From: Bradyrhizobium yuanmingense
Lineage (GTDB): Bacteria > Pseudomonadota > Alphaproteobacteria > Rhizobiales > Xanthobacteraceae
Assembly (NCBI RefSeq): GCF_029167105.1
Contig: NZ_JARFML010000020.1
Span: 1 to 64,000 of the forward strand
DNA: 64,000 bases
Reading direction: 5' to 3'
The position numbers and the translations under genes are program-made. This document shows, one piece after another, positions 24,035 to 32,219 of this stretch (position 1 is its first letter; each line of letters opens with the position of its first letter). The notes under the pieces were generated by a model. The model had not been told where the DNA came from. It saw only the letters and a list, made by a program, of their open reading frames with translations, and did not search any database.

Positions 24035-25000
24035 TCAATCCGCCCTGATATTGGCCTTGCGCACCACCGGAATCCACTTGGCGTCCTCGCGCTCGAGATA
24101 GGCCCTGAATTCGCCCGGCGTCATCGGCGTGGCTTCGCCGCCGAGCTTTTCGAACTTGTCGATCACGGCGGGGTCCTTGAGAATCGCGACCAGCGTCTCG
24201 TGCAGCTTCTCGACGATGGGCGCCGGCGTGCCAGCGGGCGCGAACAGGCCGGTGAAGGTCTGGCCGTCGAAGTCCTTGTAGCCGAGCTCGGCGAAGGTCG
24301 GCACGTCGGGCAGTGACTTCAATCGATGCGGTGAGGTGACGGCGAGCGCGCGGAACAGGCCGGCCTTGATGTGCTGGAGGCTGACGGTGAGCTGGTCGAA
24401 GGCGAACTGCACCTGACCGCCCAGGAGATCGTTGATGGCCGGCGCATTGCCGCGATAATGCGCCGTGACCCATTGCAGGCCGAGATTTGACTGCATCAGC
24501 TCGCTCAGCAGGTGGTTCGTGGTACCGGGGCCGGGCGAGGCCATGGTCAGCTTGCCGGGCTCGCGCTTGGCGAGGTCGAGAAACTCCTTGAGCGTAGTCG
24601 CCTGCACCGAGGGATGAACCTCGAGCACCAGCGGCGTCATCGAGATCGTCGAGATCGGGAGAAAGTCTTTCTTCCAATTATAGGCGTCGCGCTTGTTGAT
24701 CTCGGTCGCGAACAGCACCGGGCCGTTGGCGCCGACGAACAGCGTGTAGCCGTCGGGCGCCGACTTCGCGAAGGCTTCGCCCGCGATCATGCCGCCGGCA
24801 CCGGCCTTGTTCTCGATGACGAAGGGTTGGCCGAGCTTTTCCTGGAGCTTGTCGGCGACGATGCGCGCGGCGCTGTCGACATTGCCGCCGGCGGGATAGG
24901 GCACGATCAGCTTGACGTTGCGGGCCGGCCATTGCTGGCCCGACGCGGGCCCCGCCAGCATTGCGGCTGCAGCAGCGATGGCAATCCAGATTAATCTCAT
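24035..25000 (-). CDS. Tripartite tricarboxylate-type (Bug/TctC) substrate-binding protein
   Basis: A 321-residue periplasmic binding protein. The N-terminal about 21 residues (RLIWIAIAAAAAMLAGPASG) are a signal peptide, followed by the Bug signature NVKLIVPYPAGGNVDSAAR and IENKAGAGGMIAGEAFAKS. Such proteins capture carboxylates or aromatic acids; the TctA/TctB membrane partners are not adjacent, which is common for the many orphan Bug proteins. It is the first gene of the catabolic operon and is divergent from the IclR regulator, so it likely binds the pathway substrate or a relative. Confidence 0.93.
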   Translation of the reverse strand: MRLIWIAIAAAAAMLAGPASGQQWPARNVKLIVPYPAGGNVDSAARIVADKLQEKLGQPFVIENKAGAGGMIAGEAFAKSAPDGYTLFVGANGPVLFATEINKRDAYNWKKDFLPISTISMTPLVLEVHPSVQATTLKEFLDLAKREPGKLTMASPGPGTTNHLLSELMQSNLGLQWVTAHYRGNAPAINDLLGGQVQFAFDQLTVSLQHIKAGLFRALAVTSPHRLKSLPDVPTFAELGYKDFDGQTFTGLFAPAGTPAPIVEKLHETLVAILKDPAVIDKFEKLGGEATPMTPGEFRAYLEREDAKWIPVVRKANIRAD

Positions 25001-25119
25001 GTTAACCTCCCGGCGGCGCTTCCAATTCCATATCGGGTGCAGATGACGTCGTGCATGGCATCCCGATCGGAGCGCAATCTCCAGATGCGCGCTTGCCCTG
25101 TCGAGGGAATTGTGGCGTT

Positions 25120-25140
25120 CTTGTCCATACTATGGACAAG
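25120..25140. promoter_or_regulatory. Perfect 21-bp palindrome, probable IclR-type operator
   Basis: CTTGTCCATA (25120-25129), centre C, TATGGACAAG (25131-25140): perfect 10-bp arms. It lies between the divergent tctC and iclR starts and covers the iclR start codon (25132). The position suits autorepression and control of the operon. Confidence 0.75.
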
Positions 25141-25929
25141 AGACGCGCCACATCCGCCCGCCGCGCCGTGGAACCGCGACAGGGCGCGCAGGCGATCCGG
25201 CGTGCGCTCGCGGTGCTGCGCATCCTGGCCGCAGGTCGCGAGGACGGTGTGCCATTGGCCGAGGTGGTCCGCACCACCGGCCTCACCCGGCCGACCGTGC
25301 ATCGCATCGTCCACGTGCTGATCGAGGAAGGCATCGTCGAGCGGCACGGCCGGAGCGGCCGCTACGCGATCGGCAACCAGGTACCGGAGCTGGCGCTGGC
25401 GCGTCCCCGGCCCTCGCGGCTCTTGGTCGCCGCAAATCCGTCGCTGCAGCGCGCGTCAGCCGAGATCGGCGACACGCTGTTCCTGACGGTGCGCACCGGC
25501 AATGACACGCTTTGCGTCGATCGCAGGATCGGCGTCTATCCGATCCAGGTGCTGTCGATCGAGATCGGCGCGCGGCGGCCGCTCGGCGTCTCCAGCGCCG
25601 GCGTTGCCATCCTCGCCGCGATGCCGGCGCAGGAGGCGCGCAAGATCGTCGTGGCGAATGAGAAGAGGTTCGAGGCCTACCGGACCGACGTCGCGACCGT
25701 GCTCGGCGAGGTCACCGCCGCCAGGCGGCTCGGATACGGCATGAGAGAGACCGGCCTGGTGCAAGGGACGAAATCGATCTCGACCTGGATCAAGACGCCG
25801 GACGGGCAACCGGCTGCGGCGATGACGGTCTCCGCCGTTCGCACGCGGCTCGGGCCGAGGCGCGAGCAGGAGGTCGCGGAGATCCTGCTGCGGGAAGCGC
25901 GGATCATCGAGCAGGCGATCGGGGGGTAA
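25132..25929 (+). CDS. IclR-family transcriptional regulator of the catabolic operon
   Basis: A 265-residue regulator with an N-terminal winged helix (IRRALAVLRILAAGREDG, VVRTTGLTRPTVHRIVHVLI) and a GAF-like effector domain (GDTLFLTVRTGNDTLCVDRR, ARRPLGVSSAGVAILA). It is divergent from the tctC-led operon. The ATG at 25132 gives the usual short N-terminal arm before the helix-turn-helix, but it is inside the palindrome and has no good ribosome binding site, so translation may be leaderless or begin at another codon. Effector likely an aromatic acid or pathway product, by analogy with PcaR-type members. Confidence 0.9.
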   Translation: MDKRRATSARRAVEPRQGAQAIRRALAVLRILAAGREDGVPLAEVVRTTGLTRPTVHRIVHVLIEEGIVERHGRSGRYAIGNQVPELALARPRPSRLLVAANPSLQRASAEIGDTLFLTVRTGNDTLCVDRRIGVYPIQVLSIEIGARRPLGVSSAGVAILAAMPAQEARKIVVANEKRFEAYRTDVATVLGEVTAARRLGYGMRETGLVQGTKSISTWIKTPDGQPAAAMTVSAVRTRLGPRREQEVAEILLREARIIEQAIGG

Positions 25930-25953
25930 GGCACGTACGGCGCCGGTTCTTCG

Positions 25954-26101
25954 CCTCTCCCGCTTGCGGGAGAGGCCGACGCGCTCGCAGAGCGCGGTGG
26001 GTGAGGGCTCTCGCCACACAGGGACATACTCGGCAAATTCTCAACACCCCCAACGCGGAGACACCCTCTCCCCAACCCTCCCCCGCTGGCGGGGGAGGGA
26101 G
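25954..26101. repeat. Dispersed repeat with hairpin (cctctcccgcttgcgggagagg type)
   Basis: A perfect hairpin CCTCTCCCGC-TT-GCGGGAGAGG (25954-25975) starts the block, and CCCTCTCCCCAACCCTCCCC with GGGGGAGGGAG end it. A relative occurs at 29669-29805. The hairpin could also terminate the iclR transcript. Confidence 0.65.
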
Positions 26102-26190
26102 CGCACCGTCATCGGGGCTGTCAACGGGCTGACTTGGCACACAGTTTTATGGCACAACGCGCCATCGTCGACCGATCAACGAGGCCACGC

Positions 26191-27486
26191 ATGCCCGCGC
26201 CGAAACCGCCTGCCTTCGAGACCCTGAGCCTGCATGCGGGCCAGCATCCGGATCCCACGACCGGCGCCCGGGCGGTGCCGATTTACCAGACCACGTCCTA
26301 CGTGTTCCAGGATTCCGATCACGCCGCCGCGCTGTTCAACCTGGAGCGCGCCGGCCACATCTATACGCGCATCTCCAATCCGACCACCGGCGTGCTGGAG
26401 GAGCGGCTTGCGGCGCTGGAAGGCGGCGTCGGCGCGATCTGCACGGCGAGCGGCCAGGCAGCGCTGCATCTGGCCATCGCCACGCTGCTCAATGCCGGCG
26501 ACCACATCGTGGCATCCAGCTCGCTCTACGGCGGCACCATCAACCTCTTGGCGCACACGCTGCCCCGTTTCGGCATCACCACGACGTTTGTGAAACCACG
26601 CGATCACGACGCATTCCGCGCGGCGATCAAACCGAACACCAAGCTCGTGATCGGCGAGACCATCGGCAACCCTGGCCTCGAGGTGCTCGACATCCCGAAG
26701 GTTGCGGCGATCGCGCATGAGGCCAAGGTTCCGCTTCTGATCGACAACACCTTTGCCACGCCCTATCTCAGCCGCCCGATCGAGCTCGGTGCCGACATCG
26801 TCATGCATTCGGCAACCAAATGGATCGGCGGCCACGGCATCGCGATCGGCGGTGCCATCGTGGACGGCGGCCGCTTCGACTGGCGGGCATCCGGCAAGTT
26901 CGGCGTGCTGACCGAGCCCTATGGCGGCTATCACGGCATCGTCTTCGACGAGCAATTCGGCACGGCCGCCTTCATCATGCGCGCGCGCACGGAAGGCCTG
27001 CGCGATTTCGGCGCCTGCCTGTCGCCGACCAACGCGTTCCAGCTGCTCCAGGGCGTCGAGACGCTTGGCGTACGCATGGACCGGCATATGCAGAACACGC
27101 ATCTGGTGCTGGAAGCCTTGAAGGCCAACAAGGCGGTGGACTGGGTGTTGCACCCGTCGCTCGAGGACCATACGGACTACCAGCTCGCAAAGACGCTGCT
27201 GCCGCGCGGCGCCGGCTCGATCGTCTCCTTCGGCATCAAGGGCGGGCGGCCTGCCGGACGCAAGTTCATCGAGAGCTTGCGCATGATCAGCCATCTCGCC
27301 AATGTCGGCGACGCCAAGACGCTGGTGATCCATCCGGCCTCGACCACGCATCAACAGATGGATGCCGAGCAGCTCAAGGCGGCCGGCATCGGCGAGGAGC
27401 TGGTGCGGCTCTCGGTCGGTATCGAGAGCGCAAGCGACATCATCGACGACCTCAACCAAGCGCTGCGAATCTCGCAAAAGGCCTGA
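26191..27486 (+). CDS. metY: O-acetylhomoserine sulfhydrylase (MetY-type)
   Basis: A 431-residue PLP enzyme of the Cys/Met metabolism family. The length and the segments FETLSLHAGQHPDPTTGARA, VPIYQTTSYVFQDSDHAA, YTRISNPTTGVLEERLAALE, and SATKWIGGHG (PLP lysine) match O-acetylhomoserine aminocarboxypropyltransferase, which makes homocysteine from O-acetylhomoserine and sulfide; closely related gamma-synthases are shorter. The ATG 26191 starts the conserved N-terminus; an upstream in-frame ATG adds 19 atypical residues. It is followed by a hydrolase gene 4 bases later. Confidence 0.92.
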   Translation: MPAPKPPAFETLSLHAGQHPDPTTGARAVPIYQTTSYVFQDSDHAAALFNLERAGHIYTRISNPTTGVLEERLAALEGGVGAICTASGQAALHLAIATLLNAGDHIVASSSLYGGTINLLAHTLPRFGITTTFVKPRDHDAFRAAIKPNTKLVIGETIGNPGLEVLDIPKVAAIAHEAKVPLLIDNTFATPYLSRPIELGADIVMHSATKWIGGHGIAIGGAIVDGGRFDWRASGKFGVLTEPYGGYHGIVFDEQFGTAAFIMRARTEGLRDFGACLSPTNAFQLLQGVETLGVRMDRHMQNTHLVLEALKANKAVDWVLHPSLEDHTDYQLAKTLLPRGAGSIVSFGIKGGRPAGRKFIESLRMISHLANVGDAKTLVIHPASTTHQQMDAEQLKAAGIGEELVRLSVGIESASDIIDDLNQALRISQKA

Positions 27487-27490
27487 CACC

Positions 27491-28273
27491 ATGAAGCTTT
27501 CCGTCAACGGCACCGATGTGTTTGTCGCAACCGGCGGCCGCGACTTCGACAAGTCCCTGCCCGCGGTGGTCTTCATTCATGGCGCCGGCTTCGACCATTC
27601 GAGCTGGGCGCTGCATACGCGCTGGTTCGCCCATCACGGATTTACCGTGCTGGCGCCCGACCTGCCCGGCCACGGCCGCTCGGCCGGACCTTCGCTCTCG
27701 ACTATTGCCGAGATGGCCGACTGGACGGCAGCGCTGCTCGATGCGGCGGGCGCCGCGAAGGCGCATCTGATCGGCCACTCCATGGGCTCGCTGATCTCCC
27801 TGGAGACCGCCGCGCGGCATCCCGACAAGGTCTCCGCGCTGAGCCTGATCGGCACCGCCGCGACGATGACGGTGGGACCGGATCTGTTGAAAGCCGCCGA
27901 AGCCAACTCGCAGGATGCCAACGACATGGTCTCGATCTGGGGCCTCGGCTTCAACGCGGAGCTCGGCGGCAGCCTGGCGCCGGGCCTGTGGATGCATGGC
28001 GGCGCGCAGGCGGTGCTCAGGGCATGCGAGCCGGGCGTCCTGTTCAAAGATCTGTCGGCCTGCAACGCCTATACGAATGCACTTGCCGCTGCGGCGAGCG
28101 TGAAGGTGCCGACGACGCTGATCCTCGGCGAGAAGGACATGATGACGCCGGCGAAGGCCGGCAAGGCGCTCGCCGCCGCGATCCCGCATGCAAGGACCGT
28201 CGTCGTGCCCGGCGCCGGCCACATGATCATGGCCGAGCGACCGGACGAGTTGCTGGCGGCGCTGCGGAACTAG
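27491..28273 (+). CDS. Alpha/beta hydrolase downstream of metY
   Basis: A 260-residue alpha/beta hydrolase: VVFIHGAGFDHSSW (oxyanion hole), LPGHGRSAG, GHSMGSLISLE (nucleophile Ser in GHSMG), LGEKDMMTP (acid Asp), and GAGHMIMAE (His). No substrate can be named. The 4-base spacing from metY shows a shared transcript; homoserine O-acetyltransferases are also alpha/beta hydrolases but are much longer, so this is not MetX. It might be an esterase acting on activated amino-acid esters, which is a guess from context. Confidence 0.9.
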   Translation: MKLSVNGTDVFVATGGRDFDKSLPAVVFIHGAGFDHSSWALHTRWFAHHGFTVLAPDLPGHGRSAGPSLSTIAEMADWTAALLDAAGAAKAHLIGHSMGSLISLETAARHPDKVSALSLIGTAATMTVGPDLLKAAEANSQDANDMVSIWGLGFNAELGGSLAPGLWMHGGAQAVLRACEPGVLFKDLSACNAYTNALAAAASVKVPTTLILGEKDMMTPAKAGKALAAAIPHARTVVVPGAGHMIMAERPDELLAALRN

Positions 28274-28341
28274 GCGGATCGATCTTCCGCCTTGCGCGTT
28301 GCGGTCAGATATCCCTCTCACTCAAGAAGGGGAACCTGACC

Positions 28342-28845
28342 ATGCCGAGACAGGAAGTCATTCGTAAAGCCAGGCAAGACAAACGTGCCGGCAAGTCGGC
28401 CAGCACGCAGGCCGGCGAATTCGTCAAGGACCAGATCGACAAGATCCGCAAGGGCAAGCACGGCGCGCGCTCGACCAAGCAGGCCATCGCGATCGGCCTG
28501 TCCGAAGCACGACGCGCCGGTGTCGATCTGCCACCGCCGCGCAAGGGAAGCACTAAGAAGTCGACGCGCCGTAGTGCCAAGTACGCTTACGAGGTCGGCC
28601 AGGGCAAACGCACGCCGAAGCGGAGGCCGAAAGTATCGCGCGCCGCCACGAACGCTCTGAAGAAGGAACCGCGATCGACCGCATCGCGCGGTTCGTTGTC
28701 GAAACAGGCCAAGCGCGCCGCAAGCCGCCGAACCGCAGCGTCCCGTTCAGCCGCCGCGCGCAAGGCAAGCCACACCAAGGGTGCCAAGGTCCGCTCCGCA
28801 GCCGCCAAGAAGGCGGCGCGCACCCGCGCCCGCCGCCGGAGTTGA
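28342..28845 (+). CDS. DUF6496-type lysine/arginine-rich protein
   Basis: A 167-residue very basic protein. The N-terminal part, with FVKDQIDKIRKGKHGARSTK and QAIAIGLSEARRAGVDLPPP, is the DUF6496-type domain. The C-terminal 90 residues are Ala/Lys/Arg/Ser-rich like histone H1 or other nucleic-acid-binding tails (RSAAAKKAARTRARRRS). It likely binds DNA or RNA, but this is composition-based inference. ATG 28342 has AAGAAGGGG upstream. The flanking intervals are short, and it appears monocistronic. Confidence 0.82.
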   Translation: MPRQEVIRKARQDKRAGKSASTQAGEFVKDQIDKIRKGKHGARSTKQAIAIGLSEARRAGVDLPPPRKGSTKKSTRRSAKYAYEVGQGKRTPKRRPKVSRAATNALKKEPRSTASRGSLSKQAKRAASRRTAASRSAAARKASHTKGAKVRSAAAKKAARTRARRRS

Positions 28846-28923
28846 CGTCGTGTAGCAACCTTGTGAGTTGTGTACCGGCAGCCAACGTCTGACGATCAGA
28901 CTTCGGATCGATCGGAGTTCGGC

Positions 28924-29655
28924 ATGTCAGATAGTCTCAAGGGGCGTGTAGCGCTTGTCACCGGTGGCTCGCGCGGGATTGGCGCGGCCGTCTGCCGGGC
29001 CTTGGCTGCATCAGGCGCCGCCGTGGCGATCAACTGCCGCGAGCAGATCGGTCAGGCGGAGAAGCTGGCCGGCGAGATCGCCGAGCATGGCGGACGCGCC
29101 ATCGTCGTCGCTGCCGACGTCTCGCAGCGGAACGCCGTGGCCAATCTGGTCGAACGCGTCACGGCGGGACTCGGGCCCATCGACATTCTCATCAACAATG
29201 CCGGCATTGCGATCACGCGCGGCGTCGACGATCTCACCGAGGACGATTTCGACCGCACTATCCTGGTCAATCTGAAATCGGCCTTCCTGTGCACGCAAGC
29301 GGTGCTGCCATCGATGCGCGCACGGACATGGGGCCGCATCGTCAACATCTCCTCCGGCGCCGCGCGCGGTGCGGGCTCGATCGGCCCGCACTACAATGCG
29401 TCAAAGGCCGGCATGGAGGGCCTGACGCGCGGCTATGCGGCGCGGCTCGTGAAAGAAGGCATCACCGTCAACGCCGTGGCGCCGTCATTGATCGAGACCG
29501 ACATGATGAGCGGCCAGCCCGCGCTCGTCAGCCGCATCCCCCTCGGCCGCTTCGGCACGGCGGACGAGGTGGCGAAAGCCGTGATGCTGCTGGTCGACAA
29601 CGCCTATATGACCGGACAGACCATCGCGCTGAGCGGCGGAATGGCTTTTAATTGA
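28924..29655 (+). CDS. Short-chain dehydrogenase/reductase, FabG-like
   Basis: A 243-residue classical SDR. TGGSRGIG (13-20) binds the cofactor, NNAG is at 91-94, and the triad is Ser144, Tyr157 and Lys161 (Y-x3-K in HYNASK). The C-terminal NAYMTGQTIALSGGMAFN is typical of FabG-like enzymes. No charged residue signature clearly sets NADH or NADPH preference by eye (NCREQ after beta-2 suggests NADPH). The substrate is unknown. ATG 28924 follows a short leader; it is monocistronic and bordered downstream by a repeat. Confidence 0.9.
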   Translation: MSDSLKGRVALVTGGSRGIGAAVCRALAASGAAVAINCREQIGQAEKLAGEIAEHGGRAIVVAADVSQRNAVANLVERVTAGLGPIDILINNAGIAITRGVDDLTEDDFDRTILVNLKSAFLCTQAVLPSMRARTWGRIVNISSGAARGAGSIGPHYNASKAGMEGLTRGYAARLVKEGITVNAVAPSLIETDMMSGQPALVSRIPLGRFGTADEVAKAVMLLVDNAYMTGQTIALSGGMAFN

Positions 29656-29668
29656 AGGATGACTCTTA

Positions 29669-29805
29669 CCTCTCCCCGCTTGCGGGGAGAGGTCGGATTG
29701 CATCGAAAGATGCAATCCGGGTGAGGGGGTACAGGTTCATCGACGACGTCACGCGCGGAGAGAGCCCCTCACCCCGCCCTCTCCCCGCAAGAGCGGGGCG
29801 AGGGA
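29669..29805. repeat. Dispersed repeat with hairpin (cctctccccgcttgcggggagagg type)
   Basis: CCTCTCCCCGC-TT-GCGGGGAGAGG at 29669-29692 is a perfect hairpin right after the SDR gene; the right end CCCTCTCCCCGCAAGAGCGG echoes it. Same family as 25954-26101. Confidence 0.65.
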
Positions 29806-29825
29806 GACGAGAGAGCGCGGCCACA

Positions 29826-30437
29826 TCACCACATCGTCGCCGCCGCCCGTTCTGGCCAAGCGCGATCATACTCCGCGCCGCCGACCTTGTTGTCACTCAT
29901 CTCCGCAAGAATCTGCCCCGGTGTCGGCAGCGTCTTCGGATCGACGCGTTTGTCGGGATTCCAGAGATCGGCGCGGACGATGGCGCGGGCGCATTGGAAG
30001 TAGATCTCGTCAACATTCATAACCATCACGCTGCGCGGCGCCTTGCCTTCGACCTTGAACGAAGCCAGCAGCAGCGGATCGATCGACAGATGCGCGCGGC
30101 CGTTGGCGCGTACCGCATTGCCGGAGCCGGGGATCAGAAACATCAGCGAGACGCGCGGGTCGCGCACGATATTGCGCAAGGAATCGACCCGGTTGTTGCC
30201 GCGGCGGTCGGGCAGCATCAGCGTCTTGGGGTCGTGGACGCGGACGAAGCCGGCCAGATCGCCGCGCGGCGAGCAGTCGATGCCTTCGGGCCCGATGGTG
30301 GCGAGCACGGCGAACGGCGCCCTCTCGATGAATATGCGGTAGAGCGGGGTGACGTGGTCGGCGACTTTCACGGTCGAGGCGTCGTTCGTGACGCCGTAGA
30401 TTGCCTCCAGCTGCTCGACCGTTTCAATCACCGTCAT
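29826..30437 (-). CDS. Pyridoxamine 5'-phosphate oxidase-family FMN-binding protein
   Basis: A 203-residue split-barrel flavoprotein of the MSMEG_1061-like group. IERAPFAVLATIGPEGIDCS, RGDLAGFVRVHDPKTLMLPD and GNNRVDSLRNIVRDPRVSLM are typical, and the C-terminal CARAIVRADLWNP is the dimer/flavin contact. It probably reduces or oxidises a small molecule, though no substrate is known. It lies 28 bases downstream of phnN on the same strand, so it may be read with the C-P lyase operon although it is not a usual member. Confidence 0.85.
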   Translation of the reverse strand: MTVIETVEQLEAIYGVTNDASTVKVADHVTPLYRIFIERAPFAVLATIGPEGIDCSPRGDLAGFVRVHDPKTLMLPDRRGNNRVDSLRNIVRDPRVSLMFLIPGSGNAVRANGRAHLSIDPLLLASFKVEGKAPRSVMVMNVDEIYFQCARAIVRADLWNPDKRVDPKTLPTPGQILAEMSDNKVGGAEYDRAWPERAAATMW

Positions 30438-30465
30438 TCCACTCTCTCCATGCTGTTGCCAGCAA

Positions 30466-31062
30466 CTAATCCTGCCAGCCTTGATTCCTGATCACGCGTA
30501 GCAGCTGGCGGCCGTGGTAGTCCGCGCTGCCGGCGTTGACGATGGTGACATCCGCGTGCGCCGACGCATCATCGACGCTGCGCGACAGCCGCTCGGCGAT
30601 GTTGCCGTCGCTTTTCCGGGCGCGCGCGGCAAGCCGCTGCGCCAATACCTCCGGCGGCGCCTTGATCGCGACCACCACGACGTTGGCATAGGCCCGGCGC
30701 AAGGCGGCGATCACGGTGCGTGAGACGTTGACGACGATGGTGCGGCCGGCGCGGATGTCGTCGTTGATCTCGACCGGCAGCGCATAGGAATGCCCGTGCG
30801 CCTCCCAGTGCACGGCAAAGTCGCCGTGCTCGCACGCACGGTGGAATTCTTCGGGGCTGACTGCGATATTGTCTTCATCGGCGGAGGACGCGCGCGTCAC
30901 GATGCGGCGCGGGAAGACGATGCCGGGATCGTCGCTGCAAGCCGCCTGCGCCAGCCGCAACAGCGTGTCCTTGCCGGCGCCGCTGGGGCCGACCACGAGC
31001 ACGAGCCGACCGGGGCCGATCGCACCGGTCTCGCCTTCGCCCGTGGTCGCCATCTCGCTCAT
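30466..31062 (-). CDS. phnN: Ribose 1,5-bisphosphate phosphokinase PhnN
   Basis: A 198-residue kinase with the Walker A loop GPSGAGKDT near residue 25 and a guanylate-kinase-like fold (FAVHWEAHGHSYALP, RTIVVNVSR). PhnN phosphorylates ribose 1,5-bisphosphate to PRPP, the last step that returns the ribosyl moiety of the C-P lyase pathway to metabolism. The start overlaps the phnM stop (ATGA at 31059-31062), so the two are coupled. Normal length. Last clear gene of the phnG-N operon. Confidence 0.94.
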   Translation of the reverse strand: MSEMATTGEGETGAIGPGRLVLVVGPSGAGKDTLLRLAQAACSDDPGIVFPRRIVTRASSADEDNIAVSPEEFHRACEHGDFAVHWEAHGHSYALPVEINDDIRAGRTIVVNVSRTVIAALRRAYANVVVVAIKAPPEVLAQRLAARARKSDGNIAERLSRSVDDASAHADVTIVNAGSADYHGRQLLRVIRNQGWQD

Positions 31063-32207
31063 GCGACGCGGTGTCCTTCGCGCCAGACGCTGCGGACCAC
31101 GGGAACGTGGCCTGCGACATGGACGCGGATCAGATCGGCGCGCTTGCCGGTCGCGACCTCGCCGCGGTCGGTGAGGCCGACCGCTTCGGCGGGCGCTTTC
31201 GTCACGGTGCGGACCGCGGCAGGAAGGCTGATCGCGGGCACATGCTCGGGCAATTGCAACGCGGCCATCAAAAGGCTCGACGGAATGTAATCCGACGACA
31301 GGATGTCGAGCAGGCCTTCGCGGGCGAGATCGACCGCCGCGATGTTGCCGGAGTGCGAGCCGCCGCGCACCACGTTTGGCGCGCCCATCAGGATGTCGAT
31401 GCCGGCCTGGTGCAGGCCGCGCGCGGCCTCCAGCGTGGTCGGGAATTCCGCGACGGAGACGCGGTCGCGCACGGCGTCCGCGACGTTCTCCTCGGTGGTG
31501 TCGTCGTGGCTCGCCAGCGGAATGTTGTACTCATGCGCCAGGGCCACGATCTCGCGCATGTTGGCCGCGGCATAGAGCCTCTGATACTCGAAGCGCTTTG
31601 CGAACAATTCGTCGAGCTCGGCATCGGTCTTGCCGCCGCCCTTGCCGCGGTAATAGTCGCGCAGCTTGACCTCGTCGCGGAACTGGCGCTGGCCCGGCGT
31701 GTGGTCCATCAGCGACATCAGCTTGACGTCGGGACGGTCGATCAGCTCCTTGGCCTCCTCGACCACGCTCGGCATCGGGATCTCGCAGCGCAGATGCAGG
31801 AAGTGATCGGCGCGCAGCAGGTTGGCCTCGCGCGCGGTGGTGATCGCGGCGGCGAGCACGCCGGCGCGGCCATCGACCTCCTCGGCGCCGTCCTCGCGCC
31901 AGACCCGGAGCGAATCGAACACGGTGGTGATGCCCGAGGTCGCAAGCTGGCCGTCATAGGAGATGACGGCGGCGACAGGATTCCAGAACACTTTTGGCCG
32001 CGGCACGTAATGCGCCTCGAGATGGTCGGTGTGGAGTTCGATCAGGCCGGGCATGATCAGATCGCCGCCGGCATCCTCGGCACCCGCGGGCGCAGTCCCC
32101 TCGCCGATCTCCGCAATGCGGCCGTCGGCAAGCGCGAGCCAGCCCTGCTCGATCACCCGGTCAGCCAGCACGATCCTGGCGTTGGCGATCACGGATTCCT
32201 TTTTCAT
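31059..32207 (-). CDS. phnM: Ribose 1-methylphosphonate 5-triphosphate diphosphatase PhnM (copy 1)
   Basis: A 382-residue amidohydrolase-fold enzyme that removes pyrophosphate from alpha-D-ribose 1-methylphosphonate 5-triphosphate. IELHTDHLEAHYVPRP carries the metal-binding histidines typical of the E. coli-type PhnM; LMSLMDHTPGQRQF, HDDTTEENV and VRGGSHSGNIAAVDL are further metal/active-site blocks. It lies in the standard order between phnL and phnN. A second, different PhnM is encoded at 42251. Confidence 0.95.
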   Translation of the reverse strand: MKKESVIANARIVLADRVIEQGWLALADGRIAEIGEGTAPAGAEDAGGDLIMPGLIELHTDHLEAHYVPRPKVFWNPVAAVISYDGQLATSGITTVFDSLRVWREDGAEEVDGRAGVLAAAITTAREANLLRADHFLHLRCEIPMPSVVEEAKELIDRPDVKLMSLMDHTPGQRQFRDEVKLRDYYRGKGGGKTDAELDELFAKRFEYQRLYAAANMREIVALAHEYNIPLASHDDTTEENVADAVRDRVSVAEFPTTLEAARGLHQAGIDILMGAPNVVRGGSHSGNIAAVDLAREGLLDILSSDYIPSSLLMAALQLPEHVPAISLPAAVRTVTKAPAEAVGLTDRGEVATGKRADLIRVHVAGHVPVVRSVWREGHRVA

Positions 32208-32219
32208 TTCCCCATTCCT

